Made by a program: the position numbers and the translations under genes
Notes under the pieces: generated by a model
The model's database searches: none
What the model saw: the letters and a program-made list of their open reading frames with translations, nothing else
Told to the model about the DNA's origin: nothing
Source of the DNA: Bursaphelenchus xylophilus
Lineage: Eukaryota > Nematoda > Chromadorea > Rhabditida > Aphelenchoididae
NCBI GenBank assembly: GCA_904066235.2
Contig: CAJFCV020000004.1
Coordinates: 5,456,001 to 5,520,000 of the forward strand
Direction: 5' to 3'
DNA: 64,000 bases
In this document: positions 48,902 to 59,564 of the stretch, piece by piece
Layout of the letters: each line of letters starts with the position of its first letter
Numbering within the stretch: the first letter of the stretch is position 1

Positions 48902-50283
48902 GGGGCCTGTTTCACGAACGCAAAATAAAGAAAATAGAAATATCAGTCTGTCGGAAAAATAACGGCGGATCGTCGCAGCAAAATGTCTCGCCTCGCCGCT
49001 ATCGCGCACCAAATCCCAAGTCGCGGCATGCAGTCGCAAAGCGATGATGGGCGATTCCGAGGCGCGACGATCCGCCGTTTTTTTCCCGACAGACCGATAT
49101 GAGTGAGCGAGGGAACAGAGGAAATGCATGCGAAACGGGAGAGACGGCAGGAAAATGAGGATTGCGCCAATTCTCAATCGGAGTGACTTTTTACGTCCAA
49201 AATTACGGGTTGGCGGTAGTATTTGAGCCATAACTTTCCTCTACTTGGGCCTACAAGCACCCTCCAAAAATTCAAATAATGCTGAGACTTCGGGCTATGT
49301 AGATCTATAAAAATTTTTGCTCTACCGCCAATGACAAAGTTACCATAGGCGTTGTAGTGTTGAATTCTTCTACTTTATAACGCTAAAAGGCCTTTTTTCG
49401 CGTTAATTGAAACAGTAAAAAATTCTGATTTATGTCAGTCGATAGACAATTTAATTCTCTACAAAACATTTTTAGAGGGCCAACTGTAAGTAATTTTTTG
49501 GCTGAGTAATAACTGATTCACTTGACAATCCCTCGATTTTCATCACAAAAAATCTTTCGAAAGAGCCCTCAAATCAAAACAAGAGAGAAGTTTTACGGTA
49601 AAAAATGGGATGCGGCTGGACTAAATCACCCATAACTTTATCAGTTGGTGAGATATAGACGCCCCTCTAAAAAAATGAGGTAGCCAAGACAATTTTCTTT
49701 ACAATTATATAAAATTTTATACTAATATTTTATTATTTGGAACAAAAACCTATTTTTATTCTGAAAAAATGGAAAAATGTTGCAAACTGCTGCACTACTA
49801 TAAATTTGTTCGTGCCATAGATCGCCAAACATCCTAAAAAATTGCATTACTGTAAACCGCGGACTCAGGTCTACATGATTTTTTTTAAATGGTGTCGATC
49901 CGACAATTTTGGGCGATGTTATGAGGGAATTAAGCTAGAATTGCAAAAACTTTATAGAAAATAGAAATATGCGCATTACTACTGCTATTTTCGAGCGAGT
50001 TTTTGCAACAATGCAACGAAACTTGCACACATGACAGTCCAAACAGTTAGCATTATTCGAAATTTTGAAGGGTGATTCTACGCACATGGAGGGAAAAGTT
50101 ATGGCCGAAACACTGCCGCCAACCCTGATTTTGGACGTAAAAAGTCACTCCGATTGAGAAGTGGCGAAATCCTCATTTTTCTGCCGTCTCTCCCGTTTCA
50201 CATGCATTTCCTTTGTTCCCTCGCTCACTCATATTTCTATTTTCTTTAGAAATATGAGTTTTTGCGTTCGTGAAACAGGCCCC
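48902..50283. mobile_element. Foldback element FB1 (long inverted repeat, about 1.4 kb)
   Basis: The left end GGGGCCTGTTTCACGAACGC (48902) is mirrored exactly by GCGTTCGTGAAACAGGCCCC ending at 50283. The arms continue inward on the left to about 49285, past ATGAGTGAGCGAGGGAACA, GGGAGAGACGGCAGNAAAAT and TCGGAGTGACTTTTTACGTC. On the right they go back to about 50050. The left arm is longer because of a nested MITE (48944-49096). The loop (about 49290-50045) is AT-rich with no transposase ORF. Open frames within the arms are by-products of the repeat. Confidence 0.88.
48944..49096. mobile_element. Nested 153-bp MITE inside the left arm of FB1
   Basis: The terminal inverted repeats are CAGTCTGTCGG (left) and CCGACAGACCG (right), extending through AACGGCGGATCGTCGC and GCGACGATCCGCCGTT. 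It is flanked by ATAT on both sides (48940-48943 and 49097-49100). The right arm of FB1 has a single ATAT at 50231-50234 and no insert, so this is a filled site compared with its own empty site. A degenerate second copy lies at 6898-7040. Confidence 0.9.
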
Positions 50284-50340
50284 TGGACATTAAATTTAAT
50301 CAATTTTTTTAAACATGGATACTATACAGGGCACAGCATG

Positions 50341-51261
50341 CTAATTATACAAAAATTGTCACCATGCACTTTGTAACCCCCGAGAAAATCGCATTCGAAA
50401 AAAATGAAAATTTCAAATTTAAATGCAGTGAAAATGCGCTTTCTAGCTGACTACTGAAGAAAAAAAAGATGCTATCGTGTAGAGAATTTTGAGTGCTTCC
50501 TAATACATAGTGGATATACATGCCAAATTTCAAATTTCTGCGATGCTTCTGTCTGCTGATATATCGTAATCATTACGAAACCTTGACAACTTATTAGCGC
50601 GCCTTGAAATATAAATTTTGTGACATTTTCGATAAAAAGTCGTTATATGTACTCTATTTGTGAATTTGAAGGTATTAGCTTGCGTTTGGACTGCGTTAAC
50701 GGGAATAGAAAAAGCTGCACTTGTGTATGAAATCAACATTTTTCATGATGACATGAAGCTGTCTCATAAACTGTACGAATAACATTCCAGGGGTTGGCAA
50801 AATACATTTTAGGAAGAAATAAGGCTATCCTACAGTAAAAACAGTAAGCTTTCTATGTTTTTCTTCGGGAACTTAAGTTGTCAAAGTTTCGTAATTATAT
50901 CGATATAACAGGAGACTGGAGCGTCGTAGAAATTTGAAATTTGACATGTATATCCACAAGGATGCCCAGAATGATAATTGCTCGGAAGATTTTGCATTTT
51001 TGCATTTAAAGTGCAGATAAGTCGGAAAAAGTGCAAAAAAAGGTGTTTTTGCACGGTAACTCTAAAACTGTTAGAAAACAACGCAAAAAATATATGTATT
51101 ATTAAGCACTCAAAATTCTCTACACGATAGCATCTTTTTTTTTCTTCCGTAGTCAGCCAGAAAGTGCATTTTCATTGCATTTAAATTTGAAATCTGCATT
51201 TTTTCGAATGCGATTTTCTCGGGGGTTACAAAGTGCATGGTGACAATTTTTGTATAATTAG
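50341..51261. mobile_element. Foldback element FB2 (about 0.92 kb)
   Basis: The outer ends CTAATTATACAAAAATTGTC (50341) and GACAATTTTTGTATAATTAG (ending 51261) are exact complements. Left arm 50341-50593 pairs with right arm 50874-51261, sharing CACTTTGTAACCCCCGAGAA, GATGCTATCGTGTAGAGAAT, CAAATTTCAAATTTCT and ATTACGAAACCTTGACAA. The right arm carries extra sequence of about 140 bp (about 50957-51100) absent from the left. The spacer is about 280 bp. No coding capacity. Confidence 0.85.
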
Positions 51262-51406
51262 AATGAGTAATCTTCATAGTATCAAACACTTTTTCTAATT
51301 TTGCAATATCTGCCTTTGCTAGCCGGCAACACAAAGAAATGCATACCCCTCTCTCGATTTTTCAACTTTTTCCGACACCGATCGGCGGCGAAAAAAGTTC
51401 GGAATG

Positions 51407-52560
51407 CTGTGCAGGGTGTTTCAAGAAACAGGACAGAAACTTTTTGCGAATATCTTTGAGCTCTTGGGAGTTATCGCGGAAATCCTTCTTGTTTCTAAAA
51501 ATAGAATTTGGGCGGTTTTGTATACAGCAAAAAATTTTTTTTTCGTCGGCGGAGAGGACTGTTCTCGGCCGAGACATTTGGGGCCTTTTTTAAAAATCAC
51601 ATCGTGTTACATGGCGGAAACTCTGTTACAACGGCCAAAATTATGTTTTCGTTCCACCTCCGTGGATTTTACGGTGTCCTTTTTCGTTTTTTTCGATTTT
51701 ACGCACATCCGAGGAGGCGCGGCGGAGACCTCAGATTTCGGCGGACGTCGTTTTGGGCCCTTGGATCATTCGATTCAGGTTGAAAAAAAGTGTGAGGTGA
51801 TTTTTTGTTGCCAAAGGCAAACACATAATCCATGATTCGGTTCGTTTTGACCTCGAGGCGCAAGTCGGCGGAGGATTCGGCGGACGCAATATTGAAAGGA
51901 GATTTGGAGTGCGAAAAAATCTTATTGTTAGTTCCAATAATTCGATAAAGCCACCGGATTTATTAAACACTTTTGGTACTTTCTTTCGGTAAAAGGCTCG
52001 GAATGCAAATCGGCGGAGGAATCGGCGAAGACATTTTAAACGTTCCAGAGGGTCAAAGAGATCCGCAAAAAAGGCAAATCGCTTCCATAACCCGAGGTCA
52101 AAACAAACTGAATCATGGATTCTGTGTTTGCTTTTGGCAACAAAAAATCACCTCACACTTTTTTTCAAACTGAATTGAATGATCCAAAGGCCCAAAAGGG
52201 CGTCCGCCGAAATCTGAGGTCTCCGCCGCGCCTCCGCGGATGAGCGTAAAATCGAAAAAGTGAAAAAGCATGCCGTAAAATCCACGGAGGTGTAACTTAA
52301 ACATAATTTTGGCCGTTGTAACAGAGTTTCCACCAGGTAATACGCGTATATACGATGTGATTTTAAAAAAAGGCCCCAAATGTCTCCGCCGAAAACTGGC
52401 CTCTCTGCCGACAAAAAAAATTTTTTTGTGCTCACGATCAGTATAAAACCGCCCATATTCAATTTTTAGAAACAAGAAGAATTTCCGCGGTAACTCCGGA
52501 GAGCTCAAAGATATTCGCAAACAGTTTCTGTCATATAATTTCTTGAAACACCCTGCACAG
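51407..52560. mobile_element. Foldback element FB3 (about 1.15 kb, arms about 455 bp)
   Basis: The ends CTGTGCAGGGTGTTTCAAGA (51407) and its complement ending 52560 are identical. Arms 51407-51858 and 52093-52560 match along their length, with scattered substitutions and small indels (for example GCGAATATCTTTGAGCTCT, TCTGTTACAACGGCCAAAAT and AAAAAGTGTGAGGTGATTTT). The loop of about 235 bp holds two direct copies of an AANTCGGCGGAGGANTCGGC motif. The CAGGGTGTTTC end is repeated alone at about 53034. No transposase. Confidence 0.9.
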
Positions 52561-52632
52561 TACTACCTATATAGTATGTGGGGAAATTTTGCCTTTAGGC
52601 GTCAATGATGTTGCTTTTGAGCCTAGTAGTAC

Positions 52633-52784
52633 GTCGCGACATAAAGTCCGTAGAATTTGCACAGTGCATTTTTTCGCCGTCGCCGCTGCGACTTCCCGTC
52701 TTGGCGCTAGCGACATGCCCTTTTCGGCGATTGCACTTTTTCGCGACGTCGGCGAAAAAAATTCTACGGACTTTATGGCGCAAC
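52633..52784. mobile_element. Palindromic MITE family B, copy 2
   Basis: GACATAAAGTCCGTAGAATT at the left is mirrored by AATTCTACGGACTTTATGGC at the right. The interior also folds back (TTTTTCGCCGTCGC against GCGACGTCGGCGAAAAA). Related to 34114-34251 in the laminin intron. Confidence 0.85.
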
Positions 52785-52861
52785 TACGGTAAATTAGTAA
52801 TTTTTCGATTTTTTTTTTCACAAATCCTTGGTTTGTGAGCGTGTTGATTTCAAATCAGAAA

Positions 52862-54010
52862 AATAATAAGATTTTCGTAATCATCGAAACCCCCAAATCG
52901 AGTATTTGTGACAAAAATTCGAAAAATTACTACTTTACAGTACTACTTAAGAAAAAAAGTTACAATCAAAAATATGAATATCTTTCTTGAAATCAACGCC
53001 ATCGATCATTCTGTGTTCGGAATGCAAGGAAACAGGGTGTTTCAAGAAATTTCGCTGATTTTTTTGGGGTATGTCCCGTTTAAAAGGGAACTGGGACGAT
53101 TGGGGAAAAAGACGATTGGGGAAAGGGACGATTGGGGAAAAAGACGATTGGGGAAAAGTACGATTGGGGAAACCGAAAAGTATTATTTTTCTTCCATGCA
53201 AATGTCGAAGTTAGGATAATCGAGGGTGCTCATTTCGAATAGCGGGTTTATTTTTTCTGAACATTACTAGTTTTCCTTAAGTAGTACTGTTAAGTACTAA
53301 TTTTTTAAAAATTTTCGAAAAATACTGGATTTAGGGGATTTCGAAGGTGCTGGTTTCGAAAATCATGTTCATTTTTCCTCTAGTACTATATAGTACTATT
53401 CTGATACTATATAGTACGAGGTCAAAATATGGCTTTTGACGTTAATGGTGTTGTTTTGATGCTTAGTACTCTTCAAAAACACGTTTTAAAGACTTGGTGC
53501 TATATAGTACTGTCTGATACTATGTAGTACGAAGTAAAAATAGGCGTACTAAGCACCAGAACAACACCACGAACGCCTAAAGGCCAACTTTACACCTCGT
53601 ACTACATAGTATCAGGTAGTACTATATAGCACCAAGTCTTTAAAACGTGTTTTTGAAGAGTACTAAGCATCAAAACAACACCATTAACGTCAAAAGCCAT
53701 ATTTTGACCTCGTACTATATAGTATCAGAATAGTACTATATAGTACTAGAGGAAAAATGAACATGATTTTCGAAATCAGCACCCTCGAAAACCCCTAAAT
53801 CGAGTATTTTTTAAAAAATTTCAAAAAATTACTTTTTAACACTACTGCTTAAGGAAAACTAGTAAGTTTCAGAAAAAATGAACATCATTTTCGAAATCAG
53901 CACCCTCGAAAACCCCTATATCGAGTATTTATGAAAAAAAATGAAAAATTACTACTTTACAGTACTACTTAAGGAAAAAAGTAAGAATCAAAAAAATGAA
54001 TGTCATTTTC
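52862..54010. repeat. Units of a roughly 120-bp AT-rich monomer
   Basis: A monomer running CACCCTCGAAAACCCC, ATCGAGTATTT, TTACTACTTTACAGTACTAC, TTAAGGAAAA to ATGAANATCATTTTCGAAAT occurs at about 52885-52985, 53777-53897 and 53898-54015. Partial inverted units lie at 53200-53370. The spacing of the CACCCTCG landmark is about 121 and 118 bp. The units make up much of both arms of the large palindrome. Confidence 0.75.
53095..53174. repeat. 16-bp minisatellite, five units
   Basis: Five consecutive 16-bp units of the form GACGATTGGGGAAAAA start at 53095, 53111, 53127, 53143 and 53159. The fifth starts TACG. The mirrored end of the palindrome (about 54075-54106) has only two complementary units, so the copy number differs between arms. 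Confidence 0.9.
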
Positions 54011-54106
54011 GAAATGAGCACCCTCGATTATCCTAACTTCGACATTTGCATGGAAGAAAAATAATACTTTTCGGTTTCCCCAATCGTACTTTTCCCCAAT
54101 CGTCCA
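53095..54106. repeat. Near-palindrome of about 1 kb
   Basis: Left arm 53095-53537 and right arm 53589-54106 are inverted copies with high identity, including TTTCCTCTAGTACTATATAG, CAAAATATGGCTTTTGACGT and TTCAAAAACACGTTTTAAAG. Only about 51 bp separate them. The right arm has one extra monomer of about 120 bp. The arms contain AGTACTATATAGTACT, itself a perfect palindrome, and close variants several times. No ORF of note. The transcript would be a long hairpin. Confidence 0.9.
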
Positions 54107-54961
54107 ACTCCGGTTTAAAAGAAGGAGCCCACATAAAAGTACTTTCCTTGTCATATTTTTTGCGAGATTCTCGAACTTGTCGCCATATACATATAAATCA
54201 CCTTCGTTATACGTTGGCTGAGAACCAAGAAATCGACAAAAAATTTCCGGCGCATTTCTCTGACACCATGTACTTTGAATTATGGGCTTTCATAATCCGT
54301 CAAAATTTTCGACGTGCGTAAATATACGAAACAGCAATAATATAAATTATAAACAATGTGTTAGCTCCCCCGAAATGACATCAACTATTCCATGATGTTT
54401 CCTTTTAAAGATTTATGTTTCCGATTAACGGATATGCGAGCGAGGATTTATGTATCTTTGTTTGCATACGCTAATTGCTAATAATGGGTGCTGTGTGTAA
54501 TACTCTAGTGGTTACTTGCTTTCTTAATCAGTCTTAAATCCCCGGTTAGTGTGATTCTACCGTCTTCTTGTTGTGTTCCACAAAGTACTGTTTACGATCG
54601 TCTCGCAGTTAATTTGGAATAACAAACAGAAGAAATGAGTATGATGGGGAACGCCCGTTGATTCCGGATGACATTCCGATGGTCAAGTTGGCCTCATGAA
54701 TAAGTCGCCACCTCGCGACATATGGCTTCACTTTATTTATAGCGCGATAATGGCGGCTTCATTTCTGTCGTTTATCATATTGTTCTTTACACGACGGTGT
54801 TCGGCCGAAAAAATCCCCTAAGGGCATCTGGACGGCTTCTTTGAAGCCATTCTCCGCAATTTCGGTCTCTTTCGGCCTCTCTAAACGTCCAATTTGGAGC
54901 TAAATGGATTTTAAATCAATTGACAATGCCTGTTTTAATAAAGTTCAAGGTTTCAGGCAGG
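54107..54961. other. Gap between repeat cluster and second GPCR
   Basis: About 850 bp of AT-rich sequence without repeats that I recognise. It presumably holds the promoter of the GPCR gene; a GGTTTCAG acceptor at 54949-54956 precedes the ATG by five bases. Confidence 0.4.
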
Positions 54962-56329
54962 ATGGAGAGTGATGACATCTCCATTCACACCATCGATTGT
55001 CAGCTCGACTCTTCTCGATGCGAGTGTCATACTTCATACCAGTTCTATGAATATCAAGAAAGATTTGTTTTGGGAGTCGTTGCCTGGGGATTTATTGTTT
55101 TTGGGATCATTTGTAATCTGATGTCGGTACGGATATTCACCCATCGTTTAATGTATTCCACATGTATTAACTGGTATCTCACCGTGCTTTCGTTGACGGA
55201 TTCTTTCGTTTTAATGGCAGCTTTCTTTGTTCTTACTTTGCCTCGGCTTGGAGAAACATTTCATTTTTGGGCAGCGACAAAACTGAGGTAGGAATTTCCA
55301 TTGTAAACGATGCTTCAAACAAAATAAAGATCTTAATGTTGTTCGTTCAGTTATAACCTGGTTCCTATCTGTTATGGATTGATGACTCTGACACAAACTG
55401 CGAGGTAATTATCATCAAAAGCCCCAATTTCTCTTCTTTTTAGCGTTTGGATTACTGTAGCTTTATCAGTACATCGGTTCATCGGCGTTTGTTATCCATT
55501 TCAATCAATGGAATGGTTGAGTGACGGCAAAGTGAGACGCCTTATACTGTCCATCCTCATCTTCTCCGTCTTCTTCAACCTCACCCGGTTCTTTGAAGTT
55601 CGAGTAGTTAATAGTTGTTATCGAGAGAACATCCAGTCGGAAATCCCAGTAAGTTCTCTCATCCAAAGTGTTTAATCAGAACGCTGAATTGGGAAGATCT
55701 TGTAATACTCGCTGCAATTAAATAACTGCTTCAAATGTTGATTACCATTTTAGGTAATCGCACCAACGGCGATGCGGATGAATCCCATCTACAGATCAGT
55801 CTTCTTTGGATGGGCTTATACTCTGGTCATGTTTTTGATCCCCTTTGTGATACTTATTATAGTTAACACCCGAGTCTTGAACAGTATCAGAAGACAAAAC
55901 CGTCGTCATCGTCGTCAAAGCACAACGGTTGCCGAGATCCAGATGAGCAAGAAAGCGGAGACCAAGGAGCGGCAGACCACTGTAATGTTATTCGCTCTGG
56001 TCGTCGTTTTTCTTTCCTGTAATACCCTGGCATTACTCTCCAATATCATGGAGAATATCGGATATGACGACAGCTACTTGTATGCCTCCCTTGTGACTTA
56101 TAACAACTTCTTTGTGAGCTTCCAAAATTTATTCAGAAAGTGTTGTAGTGGATTAACCTGCAGATTACTTTTATTTTAGGTAATCGTGAACGCATCGAGC
56201 AATGTGTTCATCTTCATGTTGTTCTCAGAGAAATATCGTCTCATAATGAAAACATATATGATGAATATACATCGCCGGCCAAGTCGAACCGATTCCCAAT
56301 TACTGACCAATGGCCCCATATTCGTGTAA
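54962..56329 (+). CDS. Rhodopsin-family GPCR (FMRFamide-receptor-like), second gene
   Basis: The extracellular N-terminus contains CQLDSSRCECHTSYQF. TM1 is LGVVAWGFIVFGIICNLMSV, with the conserved GNxxS-like Asn. TM2 is LTVLSLTDSFVLMAAFFVLT, keeping the Leu-x-x-x-Asp. TM3 ends VWITVALSVHRFIGVCYPF, so E/DRY is replaced by VHRF, while the VCYPF loop is typical of nematode FMRFamide-type receptors. TM5 is WAYTLVMFLIPFVILIIVNT, TM6 VMLFALVVVFLSCNTLALLS, and TM7 has VNASSNVFIFMLFSEKYR, where NASSN stands in for NPxxY. It ends GPIFV, TAA 56327-56329. I chose the ATG at 54962 because it follows a TTTCAG acceptor; an upstream in-frame start at about 54926 would lie inside that intron-like sequence. 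Ligand unknown, probably a neuropeptide. Confidence 0.87.
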
Positions 56330-56468
56330 AATTTTAGTTAAGAAAAAAACGGGTAACCAACCTCAAAAGTAATAAATAATTTATATGAATAAATTATCAA
56401 CCAGTTACAAAAACAATCCCCGTAAGTGAATACACCACATTATCATAGCTAATGTAATCTTGACTAGT

Positions 56469-59143
56469 TCAATCATAATTATCCGCCATAATCGCAAAGA
56501 CCAGAGCAGTCCAGCCAGTGAAAGGCCGAGTTCCTTGTCCTTGGCCCGTCTTGTCATTATAATTCTCCCAAAACAGGCCTGTTTCTTGATATTGTTTTAG
56601 GACATTGTTAAGGACATTCTCTTTAAGCTTATTATACAACTCCTTGGCCTTCTCTGCCGATGAGCCTCCCTGTTCAGAGTAATGATTTAACGCCTCCAGC
56701 GCCATATAATTCAAGTTAATCCAGACATTTCCCCGCCAATACGGAGGGTCATGCGGGGTGTTTTTCTGGTCATAATATGAGCAGTTCTTGGCCAACGATC
56801 GGAGTCCATACGGAGTCCATAACAACTACAATCATATTCATACAAACAGTTGCAACTTACTTGAGGATTGCTTAGCTCGTCCAATATGATTTCCAATTCT
56901 TCTGACTCAGCAGGTAAAAGTTTCAAAAGGAATGGGAACAATGAGACATAACCATAGACATCATCCACTAGTCGCTTCTTGGGCTCTTCCAGTACTTTCC
57001 TCACTACTCTCTTACCCATTTGGCCATTAGGCCCTGAGGGAAAAACGTCGGTGACCAATTTGACTTTATAACTGTGAAGCCCGAAATCAGCGTACCTTCT
57101 CTTTTCATGCGACCAATGATACTTGTTGATCTCATTTATGTCTCCAAAAGTCCGTTGATCATCGTCGGCTTCATTGATAAACATGGTATCAGACGAAAGT
57201 TCTGCGAGATATCTAATTACTCTTGAAGCGACGGCCAACCAACACCTTATGTCCAAGTGATATTCCTAAAACAGTTTGAAAGGGGAATACGTCACATACA
57301 TCAGAAGTTGGATGAGATGCCCTGGGGTAGTCGTCTAGTCCACTTGGAAGGGTCTTTGGATTTAACTCGAGGTTTGTTGTCTGATTTCGACCTTGCCATT
57401 GGAAGGTGCCTTTATAAGGGCCTTGTTGGGAATCTCGCAGCCATAAGTACCATTGTTTTAACCGGGGATATAAAGACACAATCCTGTGTTTATATTGAGA
57501 AATCAGCTAAAAAATAAATAAACGGTAACGGTAACTTACTTTAGAATTGTGAACAAATTTCTCGAGGAGATAAAAGAAAACCGGAGGATTCGCGACATCA
57601 TCAGACTGGACCAAGAACTCCGCTGGAACTTTGGTCTCTGCTTCAGCGCCCAAAATCATTTCTCGTGGAATCCAGCCTTCCGAGTTCATACAGTTTAACC
57701 AAAAGGAGAGAATCTAAAATTTTATACATGAATGGATACACATCGTAAACCACCTTACGTCCAAAGACAGTTCAGGATCGATTTTATGGATAAGAACATT
57801 GTGAAATCCTTCATCCCATATGAATCCTCGAGGGAAGAAAGGTCTGGAAGGCACAGCTGATAGGAGTTCCAAAGGTCCAAAAGGTTCCACTCTCCCTTGG
57901 GGCCAATTCCGACTCCTCATTTTCGCGTTCCCCGACCAATATCCAACCCCGCCCAAAAGATTGGAGATTGCCACTTTTCCCATATCAAACATTTTCGGGG
58001 AAATATCCTAAAAATCCTTTTCTACACATTATTTAAGTACCCACCTTGCTCCGATGGAAAGAATCCTTGAGTCTTTCTTCGAACTCCTTACTTCTCTTGT
58101 TAAATTCCTCATCAAAGTTTGGGAGATCTTGCTCAGACTGTTCTTTTAACTCCACTAAGACACTATCCTCACCTATAACTACATAACAAAATCCTGCTTT
58201 CATTACCTGGTATATCAAGATGAATGGCGAAAAGGTTGAATGTCTCCAATCTCTTGGTGTTAAAGATAATATTATCCCCATCTAACGCTAAGGAACGTTT
58301 GAATAACTCAACAAGATGAGTAGGATCAGGGATTGGAGGTCGATGGAGGGTTAATAACGACCGCTTAACTTGTTTCTCCGAAGATATCTCGAATTCCAAA
58401 GAAGAATCTGGCTGCCCAGGAGTATGAATCCAGATTTTAGGTAGTTCCGTTATCTGATCCAGGGTGAAACTTGTCTCCGGATTCTAAATAATAAACTACC
58501 ACCAAGAAACAACACCTACCTGCGACAAAAAATAGAATATTAATCCAGTGTACGCTTTGTCCCTTCTTTTGACATCGACTTGGGAAAGAAAAGAGTTTCC
58601 TCGATTAAACCACTTTGTTGTAAGATTCAAAGGTCCATCTACAATATCCTGCGACCCAAAAGACTTCCCATCCGCTGCTGTCCACAAATATTTTATCCCA
58701 TCATCTAAATAATTCGTAAAGACGCTCAAACCAACTCACTTTGACTACAATCGTGACGGAAATCAGAAAGGAGATTCTGAGCGACATGACTGTACCAAGA
58801 AATACCAAACAACGGCGATGTTTGGTTTCTCGTCTTCAGACTGAAGTACGCCTGCGGTCTGTAAGACCCCCATGAATCCTGACGACGTTAAGTTAAACAA
58901 TTATCTATATTAACTCACTCTGTTGAATTTCTCAGAATGTGCCGCTCTTGGCAAGGTCGACAACACCGCAGGGTTTAGTTCGGCATTTCGGTAGTTAAGA
59001 TATCTTACAAAAGCAATACCAGCGATAACAACAACCGCTTGAATGAAATAATGTTGGTTCTTTGATATAAACGGAGGCCGGTCACCTAGTCGAAGTGCTT
59101 TAGGAACAGAAGATGGCTTTTTATCAACCTTTTTTTTGCTCAT
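56469..59143 (-). CDS. Mannosyl-oligosaccharide glucosidase (ER glucosidase I, GH63)
   Basis: Type II ER membrane enzyme that removes the outermost alpha-1,2-glucose from N-glycan precursors. From ATG 59143 there is a Lys-rich cytosolic tail (MSKKKVDKKPSSVPKALRLG), one membrane segment (HYFIQAVVVIAGIAFVRYLN) and the N-terminal domain with SWGSYRPQAYFSLKTRN. The GH63 catalytic barrel includes SFFPRG-like FFPRGFIWDEGFHNVLIHKI, the motif GWIPREMILGAEAETKVPAE, and PPYWRGNVWINLNYMALEAL, all highly conserved in glucosidase I. It ends PFTGWTALVFAIMADNYD at 56469. About ten short introns. Divergent from the MASK gene, with 421 bp between the starts. C. elegans has one such gene. Confidence 0.95.
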
Positions 59144-59564
59144 TGTTATAGTTGCCGCAATATGAAAAAAGAGAGTTGTAGAAAAGCGGTAATCACTTCA
59201 ATTATATTGATTTAGTATTAAACGCCAACTTCGATGGGCCCTTTGTAGCCTCTAGAATAGACATTCGGATATCTGTCTATTCCAAACTCTTTTTGGTATT
59301 TTATTTTTAGGCAGAATGCCAAAATTAGCTCCCACAACGAAAACAATCTGATGCATTTCATTTTTGCGTCTTCCAGTGAGTAAGAGAAAAGAAAAGAGAA
59401 TGTCCGTTTTTGCGCTTTAGTACAAGGAGGAGCAAAGAAGTATTGCGAGGTCCAATGCCAGTAATTCGAATTTTATTTTAGCTCCGGTCAAGATTGACGC
59501 GATCGACTCTTTTGTTCCACTGACATACTTGTTTTTTCATTTTTATACGACATTTTCAGTTGTA
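59144..59564. other. Divergent promoter region between glucosidase I and MASK
   Basis: 421 bp between two divergent starts. It contains purine-rich and T-rich stretches and ends with CATTTTCAG five bases before the MASK ATG. A shared bidirectional promoter is plausible. Confidence 0.4.

Noticed and set aside
48848..49231. Minus-strand frames of 75-127 codons
   Set aside because: They lie entirely within the FB1 left arm and its nested MITE; repeat by-products.
48902..54106. Considered as an autonomous transposon, integrated virus or CRISPR-like array
   Set aside because: No transposase, polymerase or capsid-like frames; repeats are inverted and palindromic rather than regularly spaced with unique spacers; the host is a eukaryote.
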